Shown: positions 13,201 through 24,080, counted from the first letter of the stretch. The stretch is DNA of 64,000 nt from Lumbricus rubellus (GCA_945859605.1 OX243816.1:31018074-31082073); one strand, 5' to 3'. Translations and numbers: made by a program. Notes: generated by a model not told the origin, from the letters alone.

Positions 13201-13373
13201 CGTTCCATAAACATCCCCAGGGTTTCTGACACAGTTAGTAAAAGTTCCCCAACTTGTTTACCCTTTGCTTCTAATTCATCAAGACGGTCAGGGGTTCCTC
13301 CCTTCTCCCCTTCAGTTATGCATTCCTCTAATTTCTCATCAGAGTGATCCTCAGACCTTATAGAAGTTTCCAT
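10239..13373 (-). CDS. Gag-protease-integrase-tail fusion protein of the LTR element
   Basis: A 1,044-aa open frame on the minus strand. Residues ~1-231 lie within the 5' LTR and are hydrophilic, Glu-rich and perhaps coiled-coil near 30-75. The frame then crosses the primer-binding site. Around 620-670 the segment KLDRYNGKTSVEVFLKKFE is like the capsid region of Ty3/gypsy Gag. Near 705-800 is a retropepsin with LLDSGCEMT (active-site DSG) and the later ILGLSWM strand. From about 917 LPYVLAAYRASE...STGF..NRLFL matches the end of gypsy integrases, followed by a basic tail. No CCHC zinc knuckle, no YxDD reverse transcriptase and no integrase catalytic core are present. The join is in frame, next to three imperfect repeats containing GATGTGCATCTTCC (10615-10725). 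Start chosen as the first ATG, also present in the other LTR. The recognition of protease and integrase tail is firm; the Gag call is moderate. Confidence 0.8.
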   Translation of the reverse strand: METSIRSEDHSDEKLEECITEGEKGGTPDRLDELEAKGKQVGELLLTVSETLGMFMERQESQFKTLSQEISHLQEQHHRGSLSREEGEVMREKRREGLTTSKDWGFTQSVEGDSNPDGLQIEEAVVPRPGTADICRHSTEAIPGTDERHPRPEVEDPTLNYDFTRRKSMDPVDLTYLDGSVVLPDNREPLQQCGASFEFPGRAPTTWEAEEQYQGWDPRSRGFLPRRQQAVTIGTRSGVLKLRSDTEVQIQSSADTIDTRLSKVKLSSGTLGPRLSEVWELGSNTADAQVQLSQDTRARKEPEIVRNETVYHRDLNTIYESFDYESYLRMKQNRLNNDITEQLKCNNEDSEITDMRPLHRFVLDSNAIAIGQDCLKTCTNSGMLVVDKSNGDLSFTREYDWGPRDAHPRLMSSATPRAATFPYSSYQFMNTETGDLRRSNEFPPRIISSKNVGVHDVQVREMKPESEKIAFASASIPRIPTLTTSSSRPIMSTMSSSLKTQVTQIYEYLPRETVQPIFVPYYGPASYDERVVLAKQLMQWPTMKPIVAGGPKDELPNPFILGSGVASEKPPIIVSSCARELSPKKDTAEPSRSESIARERKEPAGKLQTEYSNFPDRRMTSRMKLDRYNGKTSVEVFLKKFEVCSKSNRWTEEEKLAQLTCALIEPVDQLLHEFDSEAITTGNREGNVRHVQGRNDAYLSVKLNGRSLLALLDSGCEMTLCPASLVDPKDVQNSEQSLLAANGSAIRVVGETILKLQIGDHEFKIPCLVTEQVSELILGLSWMKDENVLWHVGRNWILAGSHRFDVHCKPRVRLCRRIVASRDHERKEEIQAVQATSKPSEAPWTSQPKAAGTGTPRLKKICDSSIFTSNLLPLQVVARNPSNEDVHPSPGFANPPSAGVHLPSVLTDFTSEDVHLPYVLAAYRASESESTGFTLNRLFLSRKLCMPVDLVLGDVPVANALSSTDDFVVNPIENVHNNFEIAQRFMQRHVTNRNFRYDRRVKPVRFPIGPLDLETLNGLNNPEVEEIMSDARPRRNIVRPVRYR
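12659..12675 (-). promoter_or_regulatory. Primer-binding site
   Basis: Minus strand TGGTACCAGAAGTGGGG begins two bases after the 5' LTR end. The initial TGG pairs with a tRNA 3' CCA. I cannot name the tRNA. The site lies inside the open reading frame. Confidence 0.65.
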
Positions 13374-14343
13374 TATTCAGTTATTTAATAACGTCAGATT
13401 TGATTTATTTTAATTAAACAATTCAACTGAATATAATGAATGAGCGTTACTGACAATTAACATCGGTGATCGGGCCTAGATATTGTTCTTCAATAACTAT
13501 GCAATATGTCTTCAAAGTCAGCAGAATCTCCGTAAATAATCAACAGGCGTGCACAACCTTAATTCTAGTAATCACGCTCTATAATTAACAGTCAGGTTTA
13601 ATGTATCACAATTCAGTCTGCAGCTTTCAACCGTTATTCAATATCACCTTAGGTTTCAATTCTTATTATCAATCAACATTAATTTCTAATTAATTAACTA
13701 CACTTGGTTTCGGATTCTGTTATGGAGCAATTAAATTAGTCGATACTTTCCTGCCCTTTCCGTGCAATTTGGCCAACACTCGCATTCGAATATGAAAAGA
13801 AGATCGGAAGATTTCTTGTCCGAATATTGGAATATAAGACATCAAAGATTCACACAGAATCAGCCGCAAACGGTACCAAAACCCGTCGCTTAGTCACCGG
13901 TATATTCTTATTCATGAAATCAGGCAACCAGCCACACATTCAACATTTGTAGACCCCAAATACACGGAATTTCTGATCTTCCCGAGTCGAGCTCTCACTC
14001 CGATGAAAACTTCCAGTCGACTGCGCATTTCGGCGTTGGAAGCGGTCACGTGGTCCGGATCGACCAATCAAAGGCTGACACGCAAAAGCGACAGTCGGAC
14101 GCAAACCTCGGCCTCTGATAGGACGGACAATCTACTGCGATTGGTTACCACAAGAAGATTCAGAAGCCTCGACAGAAGCCTCGAACAGAAGTACCCTCCC
14201 GTCGTCATGACGACCCTCGCAAAAATATACCATCTATGTGATGATCTATAAATAGCACCATGATATCTAATAAAATAATTTGGTAAGTAAGTAAAAGCGG
14301 CCTAAAAGGACGTTAAATTGTAGCGGCCTTATAGAACGCTACA
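12678..14343 (-). repeat. 5' LTR
   Basis: 1,666 bp, minus-strand ends TGTAGCG...GTTACA. It contains the ORF start (13373) about 970 bp in. A TATAAATAG word near 14247 reads on the plus strand, opposite to the ORF, so I do not assign it as the element promoter. Confidence 0.9.
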
Positions 14344-15060
14344 TTATTCACTGTTTTTTAGCAAATAGCCTTACTTCCAGGTCTGTTTCGAATGTAGAAA
14401 GGAATTTACCTACCATGGATTCGTCGTATAAAGAATCCCGCAAACGAGATCCCAAGATTCGGAGCTATAGATACCGTAGGTTATATACGACGTATACGTG
14501 CATGATGGACAACATTGGCGAGCTTCGGGTATTATTTGAGTGGATTTTGGTCAACTATTACGAAGCAATTGGAGATTTTTTCGGTGATATAATATGTAGG
14601 TCTACAAACTTGAACATGAGAACGAATTTAGATAAATAAGGCATGTCATACATTTTTAATATGACTAAGCTATAGCCTATAGCTATACAGTAGTCTATAA
14701 AGGATTGCACTGATGTGGCAAGAAGCGTGGGCGATCGTTCTTACAGCAGCTGCACTCTGGAGCTTCAATATAAATTATACGGTCTAAACTGTTCCCAGTT
14801 CTTTTTGTATAGGCCCTAGGCCTATATGTATTTGAGATCGTTGTGTAGAGCGATAAAGCAGCGAGAGATATCTCAGGAGATTTCACGAAGTCAGACGAGA
14901 ATAATGTTCGATAAGACGATAATTGCATCTGACGCTCACCGTGAAGTAATGCGCCTTTAGCCTATACCGAATCTACCGATATACTAAAAAGAGAAGCATC
15001 CTATAAATATTTTTTATATGCATAGATAAATATTATGTGCTGACCTATGCATAATGTATA
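14344..15060. other. Spacer, no supported gene
   Basis: A 74-codon frame at 14415-14639 has a good start context (accATGg) but no recognisable domain or paralogue, and the region beyond is AT-rich with TAGGCCTA words. Left uncalled. Confidence 0.4.
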
Positions 15061-16182
15061 CAGGCCCGCCGACAGAAATTCCGGGCCCCTGGGCAGAGCA
15101 CTCACGGGCCCTAAACTATCCTTAGGCATTCTTAGAAACTTTAGATAAAACATATAGAAATAGCAAAGGCGTGGGTAGAATGTACAATTGTACATTGTAC
15201 AAAAATGTATATATATATATAGGCCTATTATTAGGAATTAAAATTTCTAATTCATGGTAATCAACAAAAATTGAATTTTTTTAGATTTAACTGGAGCAAA
15301 AATTGTTTATAATATCCTCGTTGGTCAACTATTTTGGAAGATCATATTCCATTGCAAGCAGTGCTGCAGTGGCAGAGCCAGAATTTCAGTTTTGCGGGGC
15401 TTAATCCTCGCAGAGATGTTCCATTTTCATATTTCTATCCGCCAAAATTTCTGACGACTTTTTTTAGTCATTTGGTTGAAATCTCATGGACATCTCACAT
15501 TTTTAGGGGGTGGGCTAAAGTGGAATATTTAATTTTTACAGGTAAGAAACCGGATGGCCTTTGGGGGCTTAGCCCTCCCTAACCCCCTCTGGCGCCGCTA
15601 GTGATTGCAAGACTTGCAAGACCATTCAATCTGTCTTGCTTCGTGACATATCGTTGACTAGGCCTACTTTTAATTTGCTTGAACATGCTGAAAGATCTTT
15701 CAACTTCCTCAACACTCACAGAGTGTTAACATAAAAACCAAGCCTTTCTGCAATTTCGATAATAATTTCAATTTTTGGGCCCGCCGCCGCCAGCAATCAA
15801 CTTATGAAAAATATTGTGCTGGCCCGAGAGAATTGATTAGACGTCCGGATTTTATGCGCAAATCATCTTCTTTATCATTCTTCAAGGAAAAACCTGAAGA
15901 CTTGTTTAAGATTTGTTTTTAGCAGACTTTCCTATAACGTGCTTTAGTGCAAGATTCTGTTTTGCTTAGGCGTGTTGTAAATGTCAGTTTAATAATAATA
16001 ATTGGCCTAAAAATATTAAAAATATAATAAATATAATAATAATAATAATATATATATATATAATAAATAATAATAAATAATAATAGGCCTAATTATTATT
16101 ATTTTCAGTGTAGCCCGGGCCCCCTAAAAGTCGCCGGGCCCCTGGGCATTTGCCCCCCCTGCCCCCCCTCTCGGCGGGCCTG
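15061..16182. mobile_element. hAT-like DNA element with CAGGCCCGCCGA ends
   Basis: Left end CAGGCCCGCCGA and right end TCGGCGGGCCTG are perfect inverted repeats of 12 bp; beyond these both ends carry a gggcccctgggca motif. The ends lie in TA-rich sequence, so the target duplication cannot be judged (6 of 8 bases match). No transposase is seen. The element is interrupted by a smaller one at 15359-15603, making it the older of the two. Fragments resembling its left part (gcagagcactcacggg) recur downstream of the F-box genes, for example near 53371. Confidence 0.55.
15359..15603. mobile_element. hAT-type MITE with 8-bp target duplication
   Basis: A 245-bp insertion flanked by exact ATTGCAAG on both sides (15351-15358 and 15604-15611). 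Ends CAGTGCTGC... and ...GGCGCCGCTAGTG are imperfect inverted repeats with the CA-G termini usual for hAT elements. It lies nested in the larger element at 15061-16182. Non-coding. Confidence 0.75.
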
Positions 16183-16206
16183 TATATATATATATGATAT
16201 ATTATA

Positions 16207-16247
<41 letters not shown>

Positions 16248-16500
16248 GGATAATATGCATGTAACTCTCAAAGGACAAAGATGCAGACAAGATTACTAAG
16301 ATTAGTGCGTGACTTCATCTCGGTCTTCACTTGTTTTCTATATATCTATATATTTCTATATATATATATTTATATATAATTATATATATATAATATATAC
16401 TACATATACCAGATTAAATCAAAGACTGATGGCTATACTGACTGAATATATATATATATGTATATATATATACATATACAATTATACATATATATAAGCT
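16183..16500. repeat. AT-dinucleotide-rich microsatellites
   Basis: Several runs of TA/TATATA broken by short unique sequence. Apparent frames rich in Ile/Tyr on both strands are produced by the repeat. Confidence 0.85.
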
Positions 16501-17111
16501 TACACGAGAGTAAGTCCGAGACCGAGGACTACGGTATATATACTGACTGAATGATGAAGTAGGGATATAGAGTAATTCGAAGGAGAGATTGCTGGGTAAC
16601 GAAATGGACGAAAGATAATTATAATTCATGTCTATCGGAAGTATATAGGAAGGAATGACGATATAAAGAATATAATTAACTATACAATTCTATCTACATA
16701 TGCAAGGTGACGTGCGAAAAATAACTTTTATTACAAGATTTTATGCTGTCCTTCTAAAGAAGTCCTTTATTGTTCCGTAATAACGTGGTATTAAAAATAT
16801 TATGTAGTGTTCCCTCAAAACATTCACACATCGTCGGAAAATTGGCATAATGATTTTTCACGCATCTTCGTCTCCTGTTTCTAAATTGCTTTTAGACACC
16901 GACTTTAATGCTATAGTCTTTTCATCCTATGATATCATTACAGTTCATTACAGTTGAACGCCGCTCTCACTTGGCAGAAACTCTATACAAGTGTCGTATC
17001 CTGTATTGGAAGCAAAAGTGTGGTTTTGCGATAAAATCACACAAGCAATAAGTCAAACATCGGGCAATGCACTCAAGACTTTTAGGCCTACTTTATTATA
17101 TATATTGACTC
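16501..17111. other. Spacer
   Basis: No gene seen. A 44-bp segment at 16735-16778 recurs with one mismatch at 18476-18519 inside a MITE. Confidence 0.5.
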
Positions 17112-17302
17112 TATGTATGTATGTATGTATGTATGTATGTATGTATGTATGTATGTATGTATGTATGTATGTATGTATGTATGTATGTATGTATGTATGT
17201 ATGTATGTATGTATGTATGTATGTATGTATGTATGTATGTATGTATGTATGTATGTATGTATGTATGTATGTATGTATGTATGTACTATGTATGTATGTA
17301 AG

Positions 17303-17333
<31 letters not shown>

Positions 17334-17555
17334 GTATGTATGTATTTATGCATGTATGTTTGTATGTATGTATGTATGTATGTATGTATGTATGTATGTA
17401 TGTATGTATGTATGTATGTATGTATGTATGTATGTATGTATGTATGTGTGTATGTGTGTATGTATGTATGTATGTATGTATGTACATTGTATGTATGTAT
17501 GTATGTATGCATGTATGCATGTATGCATGTATGCATGTATGCATGTGTGTATATG
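17112..17555. repeat. GTAT tetranucleotide microsatellite, ~440 bp
   Basis: Nearly pure ATGT/GTAT units with a few substitutions after 17285 and a GCAT-rich end near 17510-17545. All frames on both strands stay open because the four-base unit has no stop in any phase; the apparent Met-Tyr-Val-Cys and Thr-Tyr-Ile-His proteins are artefacts. Confidence 0.95.
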
Positions 17556-18423
17556 TCTCCAGCGATGCCATTCCCGAAAATCTCAGATAGAGATCGAGAG
17601 TCAGAATAAATTGATTTTGATTTTGTATGCACCCTCCATAGTCTCACGACTCTCCCGAGTGCCTATATATAAGTCGAATGCTATTATTTCTGCTATTCCG
17701 TGATACGAAGTTACGAACGTTGGTATCACTTCGTTACGGATGACAATATTATCTGTCTGATGTGGTTATACTAAAATCAAGTGGATTTCTTGTCTTTCAT
17801 ATAAATTATACCTTCCAGCAGGACGTCGTTTTTTTTGTTATATTTCTCTAGTCCAATGAAGTCCGCGTCATTTACATGATAAAAGCATTTATCTTCGGTG
17901 TTACGTAGCCTAAGCTTATTCTAGGAAAAAAGTCGTCTGCCGCGTTACGTAAGCTGGTCTCATTCTTGACAAACGTGGCTGCTACTGCAGTGGTTAGCGG
18001 TTAGTGTGGCCGACACAGACATAGGTCTACACATTGTAGTTAGTAAGCTAAAGGTTGGCTGAGTTTTCCCATCGTTTGCATGCCTTGACTCGATGACAGA
18101 TCTTTCTCCACTCATTGAGCATGAAATAAAAACTTGACGCATACAAGTCCAGCGTACATGTAGCCTACATATACAACGACAGTGAACAGTTTCTTCAGTT
18201 GCGCAATGATTGAAACAAAAACAAGTGTTATTTCTCTTGACCAACTGACTTTGTGTCTGATCATTGCGGTGTGCATATTCATGAGTAGTTCATCCCAGTG
18301 GCGTATTAGTCTTCGTCAGTGACAGCTATCTGAGCCTATCTCTATGCAGGCCACAGCCATCATTCTGTCGACAGATGATTATTGTAACTTACAACCTTCT
18401 AACAACACTGGAGAAGTTTTATC
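17556..18423. other. Spacer
   Basis: No gene, RNA or clear element recognised on either strand. Confidence 0.45.
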
Positions 18424-18636
18424 CATGGGCGGAGTTTGGTTTCCGTTCTTAGGGGGGCTAATGTCTTTTTATTAGAAGATTTTATGCTGTCCCTCTAAAG
18501 AAGTCCTTTATTGTTCCGTGAGGGCGAGGGGGCTAAGCCCGGAAAAAGATACCATTTTTATGGTAAAAAAGCTGAATCTGGGCCTTCGTGGGGAGGGGGC
18601 TTCGCTCCCCCTAGCCCCTGATAAACTCCGCCCGTG
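18424..18636. mobile_element. MITE with GGGCGGAGTTT ends, 213 bp
   Basis: Left end CATGGGCGGAGTTTGG, right end the complement of CACGGGCGGAGTTTA. Flanks GTTTTATC (18416-18423) and GTTTTATT (18637-18644) agree at 7 of 8 bases, the duplication length of hAT elements. G-rich and C-rich inner arms. No coding capacity; an ORF crossing it is accidental. Confidence 0.65.
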
Positions 18637-19105
18637 GTTTTATTTCTCGTATAATAGCCTACGTGCAGGTCCGTGTCCAAAAGACGGTCCAAAGCCGATG
18701 ACCGCAGATTGCATCCACGACAGAAGTGTCTGCCTGCGAGAACAAGAACCACTTCACCAGACATCTACAGCTGTTCATGGTGCATGGCAAACGCAGGCAA
18801 ACTCTGATAATATTACTTCCATGCATGAAATACAACAAATGAATTGGAAAAACGGAAAGAATCTACGCGGGGGTTGGACGATGTAGACGACATACATATT
18901 GTATACGCACTTCTCGATTTCCATGGAAATCAGACACTGCGTGGAAGCCAATGCATCGACCGCCCAAAAATCTACTTACGCGACAAATCGAAAGATCTGT
19001 GGAGAAACCGGTTTTAAGTGGATTAGTACTTACATGTATATAACGCAATTTGCTTGAGAGTTGGCGGGCGCTACACTATAGCCTAGATAGGTTTCTTCAT
19101 TAGAC
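18637..19105. other. Spacer
   Basis: No convincing gene. A frame covering the end of the preceding MITE runs to 18886 but has no recognisable domain. Confidence 0.4.
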
Positions 19106-19307
19106 CAGGGCTTTTTTAACGTGCAGTTGTACACAAAATGTGCAGTTCTAAATGGATATGTTCAGTTGTATATAGAAGCACTTCTGTACAGTTATAACTA
19201 GCAAAAAGTTCATTGTCCTCCGATTGGAAGTTATTTACCATGCATGGATGATGGGAAAGGAAAAAAGGAGTTGTGCAGTTAAAAAAATTCCTTAAAAAAC
19301 AGCCCTG
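19106..19307. mobile_element. hAT-type MITE, 202 bp
   Basis: Ends CAGGGCTTTTTTAACG and the complement of CAGGGCTGTTTTTTAA, with an internal GTGCAGTT motif repeated in both arms. Flanks CATTAGAC (19098-19105) and CATTGGAC (19308-19315) match at 7 of 8 positions. Typical hAT architecture; non-coding. Confidence 0.7.
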
Positions 19308-19315
19308 CATTGGAC

Positions 19316-19997
19316 ATTGTCACATTGGACATGGTTGTTACGTACGAGTGGTCACGTATATATATCTTTCTTATACATGTCTGTTTTATACGATTTAGGG
19401 GTCTCGATTGCGAACCGAAATTGTTGTTAGGCTATGCCATATCTCAGACGTAGGCCTACCTATACGGTAGCCACTGAGTGTGCTAATGCATTCCACTGTG
19501 CAGCTTCAAATTCAAACGTGGCGCTGTTTTGAAAAATGCCTTCAATAAGTTCTTTATAAGCTTACCTATAATACCTATTAATGATGGCGCCATTCGGAGA
19601 TAATCTTAATAATATCATGTGCTGTACTTTCAATGGTAGGCAGTGGAGACAAAGCGAAAGTCTTATAATTGTAAGATGTGATCGGGAAGGAGAAGGGTTA
19701 ACTTAATGCCACGCTATCGTCGATAGAAATGAAGTTTTTTTACTAAGAAGACACGTGACTTCGTAAAACACGCACAGACTTTTTGCTCCACGAAATTCGC
19801 TTGAGAGACATAAACATTTGATCTCGCATGTATAGAGAAGCACTCAGGCAATTGGCTCAACGCTTTTGTAGTCTACAATTCTACATGTATGTAGCGACGT
19901 GTAGTGTTTGAGAATATTTTTCAGAGTTTCATCGCAGTTGGCTTGCGGCGGTCGACCATTATATATTTTACAAGTGCGCTATGTGTGAGTAATTCCA
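19316..19997. other. Spacer
   Basis: No gene or element recognised. Confidence 0.45.
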
Positions 19998-20297
19998 ATG
20001 GATGAATGAATGAATGAATGAATGGATGAATGAATGGATGGATGAATGAATGAATGAAATAATGAATGAATGAATGAATGAATGAATGAATGAATGGATG
20101 GATGAATAAATGAATGGATGGATGAATGAATGAGCGAATGAATGAATGGATGGATGAATGAATGGATGGATGGATGAATGAATGGATGGATGGATGAATG
20201 AATGAATGAATGAGTGAATGAATGAATGAATGAATTGATGTAATGAATTGATGCAATGAATGAATGAATGAATGAATGAATGAATGAATGAATGAAT
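19998..20297. repeat. GAAT/GGAT tetranucleotide microsatellite, ~300 bp
   Basis: Alternating blocks of ATGA and ATGG units. All minus-strand frames remain open (Ser-Phe-Ile-His repeats), an artefact of composition. Confidence 0.95.
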
Positions 20298-20983
20298 CTG
20301 ACGTAGCCTACAATTGATTTTATCTTCGTCACGTCGACAAACCTTTTCATTTCGCTTTTGTAACACGGGAGTAAAGTTGTTTCAGAGTCGCATTAGCGTC
20401 TGTATAGAAGAAAGCGAAGAGGACGCGAAAGTAGAAAAGTAAGAGAAAACAGAAGAAGGCAGGTGGAAACAACAAGGAGGCAAAAGAGAAACTGAAATTG
20501 GAGAAAGAAAGTAGAGTTCTGGAGAAATAGTAAATGGAAAGCTGGAACTGCGGACGATAGGTGCAACGAGGAAGGGAAGGAAGGAGAGAGTAAAACAGAA
20601 GATGGAGAGAATAAAAGAGAATCGGGGGGAAATGGTCAAAGGCAAAACAGGAGGGCGTACGTAGCTGTAAGAAACAGAAGAACTTACATTTACGTTACAA
20701 GAGCATCGTATAAAAATTTCAGTTATAGATCCCGGGCCTATAATATTTTTTTTATTATATACTGCATCGTATTGAGTAGAGGAAGATGAGGGAGAACAAA
20801 CAGAGCAGTAAGATGGAGATCAGATGAGGAGAAAGAATGAAGAGGAGGGCAGAGAATGTGCGGGAAGGTGCCGGAGAAGATGGAAAAGGATGAAGATAGC
20901 AGGGAACGACGTAGAAATAGGTGCGAAAATTCGTGTCTGGCCTTGGATCGACATCAGTAGGCCTATGTATTATACATGTACAT
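20298..20983. other. Purine-rich spacer
   Basis: Long A/G-rich stretch on the plus strand (20400-20640 and 20780-20900). Minus-strand Ser/Phe/Leu-rich frames reflect this composition. No gene called. Confidence 0.45.
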
Positions 20984-21096
20984 GTAGAGCGTGTGTGCGC
21001 GCGTGCGTGTGTGTTGTATGTATGTATTGGCCTATGTGTATGTATAATGTGTATGTGTATGTAATGTGTATGTAGTGTGTGTGTGTGTGTGTTTGT
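20984..21096. repeat. GT-rich microsatellite
   Basis: Interrupted (GT)n/(GTAT)n. Confidence 0.8.
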
Positions 21097-21410
21097 GTCG
21101 CAAAATCGGTTTCTTTTATTAGTAAAAGCGTTTCTTGGTTTCTCTTTACGGACCGCATACTGCATACATAAAATTACATATGCACATGACTTCGACACTG
21201 CTCGTAATTTTCCAACGAATTGATCGGCTGATATCTCTCAGGTCCTCGCTGGCTCTTTTGAATGTTCGCTGCACCATCAGGGTCGCAATGTACGGACCGT
21301 GATAGTCCTCCGAGATTTCCATCTAGGTCTATAAGAAATAAGTCAGCGTCGCGAATTGGAACCTCGAACCGCGCGCACTCTAATGCGGAGAGGTCAATGA
21401 CAAGCAGCGC

Positions 21411-21415
<5 letters not shown>

Positions 21416-21459
<44 letters not shown>

Positions 21460-21477
21460 TATATATATATATATATA
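21416..21477. repeat. Compound CT and AT dinucleotide microsatellite
   Basis: (TC)n followed directly by (TA)n. Confidence 0.9.
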
Positions 21478-22852
21478 CCAACGTGGCTGACTGGTCCGGC
21501 GCTTTTTCGCTTCCACCGAAACCAAATTGGCTAACTAACTGTTTGTTTTTTGCGGGCGATCTAATTCCATGCATGACTGCCATCTGTAAAAATTGGATGA
21601 TGTGATTAATTGCTAACCTCTAACATGGAGGTGGATTTTTCCACTTTTCGCATAACTCACGATTTATGTAAGCTTACGTGAGCAAGTCATAACTTGACCT
21701 TAGTGCAATGGTCCATATAGCCATTTGGAAAAGCTATTGCCATCTCCTGAGGTTATAATGTGGGCGTAGGCCTATAGGCTAATTATGCAAATGGACGCAG
21801 AAATTATGATTTGAACCATTGGAATCATTCCGTTCATTGAACTCTTCGGGTTCAACAGACGGGAGTCTGCGAAAAGTTTCATATTAGGGTTTTGTAAATT
21901 GAGTTCTGGTCCTGGTCATGACGTGAATCTGCGAAAATCTTTACATGAAGCTTCGTAAATCGAGTTCACATGACGCGATCAAGAAGCGTCAGACTAGCTG
22001 TGTTTTTTAGCTTCAGTTCAATCGACATCAAGAATATTTCTGTCGTGACATTTTGCTGACTGCTCTGATAATAATCGTTTCGTTATCCTAAACTATGAAT
22101 TTCTACTCAAAAGCAAAGCGCAGGGCACCAACTTATTCACGAGCGCGGTGAAGAATAAGAGGATTGTCCATAGATTGATGTACAGGGGAGGTCCAAGTCC
22201 AGTTGTCATGGAAACCATGCATGCAGAGGAGCAAAACGGCTGCTAAGGCCGGTTTCTTATTACCAGAGAAGACTTGGAAGGTGGTGGATCGAATGAGTTG
22301 GATTAGGAATTCTTCGTGAGACTTCAATTTGGAATGGAAACTGCGAGACGATTGATCAGATGAGTCTTACAGGTAGATAATGTCGTTTGAGTGGCGGCCC
22401 TGGTGATAGAACTTAACCCTGGCTGAATCCAGGGGCACTAATCTTTCGTTTCAGAGTCGAGGTGATCGTGATGCGTCTGTATGAAACTATGATTCGAAAT
22501 TGGTCGAGTAATATGAGCACTAACAATTGTGGCAGTTTTTGACTTTTGCGTTCCATATCATGTTTGCAGCTCTGTTGAATTCTATATTATTATTCTCTCT
22601 ATTTTGGTGCACACTTATCATGCACCTTCTATTCATATTCTTGAGGTTCATGAAAACGATCCGGCCAACAACAGTTTCGATTCCTGAATGCAAGTCACGA
22701 CTTCATTTGGCTTCTAATGTTCGCGGAGACATTGAACCAAGTGTTTCTGAGTTCTTGTTACAGTTTTGTCCGCCGATCTTCGCTTCCCACAGCAGATGCC
22801 TGGGCAGCCTGGTGGTTAAGACTTTAAGATCGACACCTATTTTTTTTATCAT
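21478..22852. other. Spacer
   Basis: No gene recognised. Around 21850-21975 two similar phrases (gggagtctgcgaaaa..., cgtgaatctgcgaaaatc...) indicate a short diverged duplication. Frames here are short and lack domain features. Confidence 0.4.
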
Positions 22853-22997
22853 CACCAACACCAACACCACCAACACCACCACCACCACCACCACCACCAC
22901 CACGACACCACCACGACCACCACCACCACCACCATCATCATTATTATTATTATCATCATCATCACTATAATAACTATAATTATTATTATTATCACTA
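22853..22997. repeat. Compound CAC/ATT trinucleotide microsatellite
   Basis: Runs of CAC and CCA followed by ATT/ATC. The apparent Thr/Pro-rich frame is repeat-derived. Confidence 0.9.
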
Positions 22998-24014
22998 TTA
23001 CTAATATCAGTTTAGTTCTAATTAAGTAATAGGCCTAAATGACGGCATGCATGAATACAATTCAAGGAAGGAGGGTCATCCCAGAGTCAAGGTAGTAATA
23101 TTATAGTATGAGCTAATAGCTTTTACTGCAAGCTTCTGTTGCACTGTACTTATTGCCTCACGATTGAACCCTCAGACTGTTGAGTTCAGTAAACAAATTT
23201 ATTCATTGATTAGAACTAAGCAAGCTGAAAAGTGCACTTGCATGCACGGTCAGCGCTAAGCTCCACGCGAACGATTTAAACGACTGATAGCTAGTCTACA
23301 TGTAGGCTAATGCAAGGAAAGAACCGCAAAATCTCAGCCAACAACAACATGAAACCCCATTCAACAAAAAACAGTTCTACGGTTATTTATACATATATAA
23401 AAATATATATAAATATATATAAATGTATATATATGTATATATATGACCAGAAGAAGATAATGAACTGATCTTGTTGAATAATGAATTATGTGAGACGTGG
23501 ACGGAAATGCGTTAGATGGATAGGCATGCCGCTGCGGTCTCCCACAGCTAGGAAGGAGATGGAGATAGTGGGGAGCAAACACATTGAGATTTTTATGTAT
23601 ACTCCAGCTGTCAACAATTTTCCAGCATACAGTGACTAATTTATATATTGACAAAAGACTCTTATTGTTATTAATATAATGTACACTGTGACTATTATAC
23701 TCATAAAATATTGATGCCTATCGAATTTCATTTCACTTTCTATGCGGTTATAACCGTAGTGCGAGAGAAAAAGACATTGCATATTGAAAGTCTAAGATCC
23801 ACAGAGTTCCTTGCTCTCGCTTTTTCATAATTTTGTAAGTTGATAGCCTATAGCCTAACGTACATTTAATTAAGCTAAAATATCAAATCATTCAGGATTA
23901 CTTTCCTTCAATAACATTATGGTCTGTACGTTGTAAGCTTATTCATAGGTTCATATTATGCAACTTGATGCACGATGTGTTACGCAATCTAATAAAAAAA
24001 AGATGACAACGCGT
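22998..24014. other. Spacer
   Basis: No gene recognised; TATA-rich patch near 23395-23445. Confidence 0.4.
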
Positions 24015-24018
24015 TTAA

Positions 24019-24080
24019 CCCTTTACCAATCGAGAGCAAGGATCTCCAATACTATTTACTACACTTTGGTCGGTATAAGG
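24019..24080. mobile_element. 62-bp TTAA-flanked mini-element, copy 1
   Basis: TTAA at 24015-24018 and 24081-24084 encloses 62 bp with imperfect terminal inverted repeats (CCCTTTACC... / complement of CCTTATACC). Its centre shares aggat-tct and the atac-atttactac motif with the 63-bp element at 52920-52982, which also lies between TTAA sites. The TTAA duplication points to piggyBac-type mobilisation; that assignment is inference. Confidence 0.6.

Larger units (their letters stand above)
7329..14343 (-). mobile_element. Non-autonomous Ty3/gypsy-like LTR retrotransposon
   Basis: A complete insertion on the minus strand: two 1,666-bp direct repeats starting TG and ending CA, flanked by the same 4 bp TTAT (7325-7328 and 14344-14347). 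Just inside the 5' LTR lies a primer-binding site and just inside the 3' LTR a purine tract. The LTRs differ at one site that I noticed (near 7663 / 13012), so the insertion is recent. One ORF joins Gag-like sequence, an aspartic protease and an integrase tail; reverse transcriptase, RNase H and the integrase core are absent, so movement would need enzymes from an intact relative. No TAGGCCTA word is seen inside, consistent with youth. Confidence 0.9.

Noticed and set aside
14245..14256. TATAAATAG as LTR promoter
   Set aside because: It reads on the plus strand, opposite to the element's ORF; an antisense promoter is possible but unsupported.
14415..14639. 74-codon frame with accATGg context
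   Set aside because: No domain, homologue in the window, or splice context; length is within chance for this base composition.
16991..17703. Several overlapping frames rich in Met-Tyr-Val-Cys or Thr-Tyr-Ile-His
   Set aside because: GTAT microsatellite is open in every phase on both strands.
18518..18886. 122-codon plus-strand frame
   Set aside because: Its first third is MITE sequence; no domain in the remainder.
19921..20366. Minus-strand Ser-Phe-Ile-His frames
   Set aside because: Artefact of GAAT/GGAT tetranucleotide repeat.
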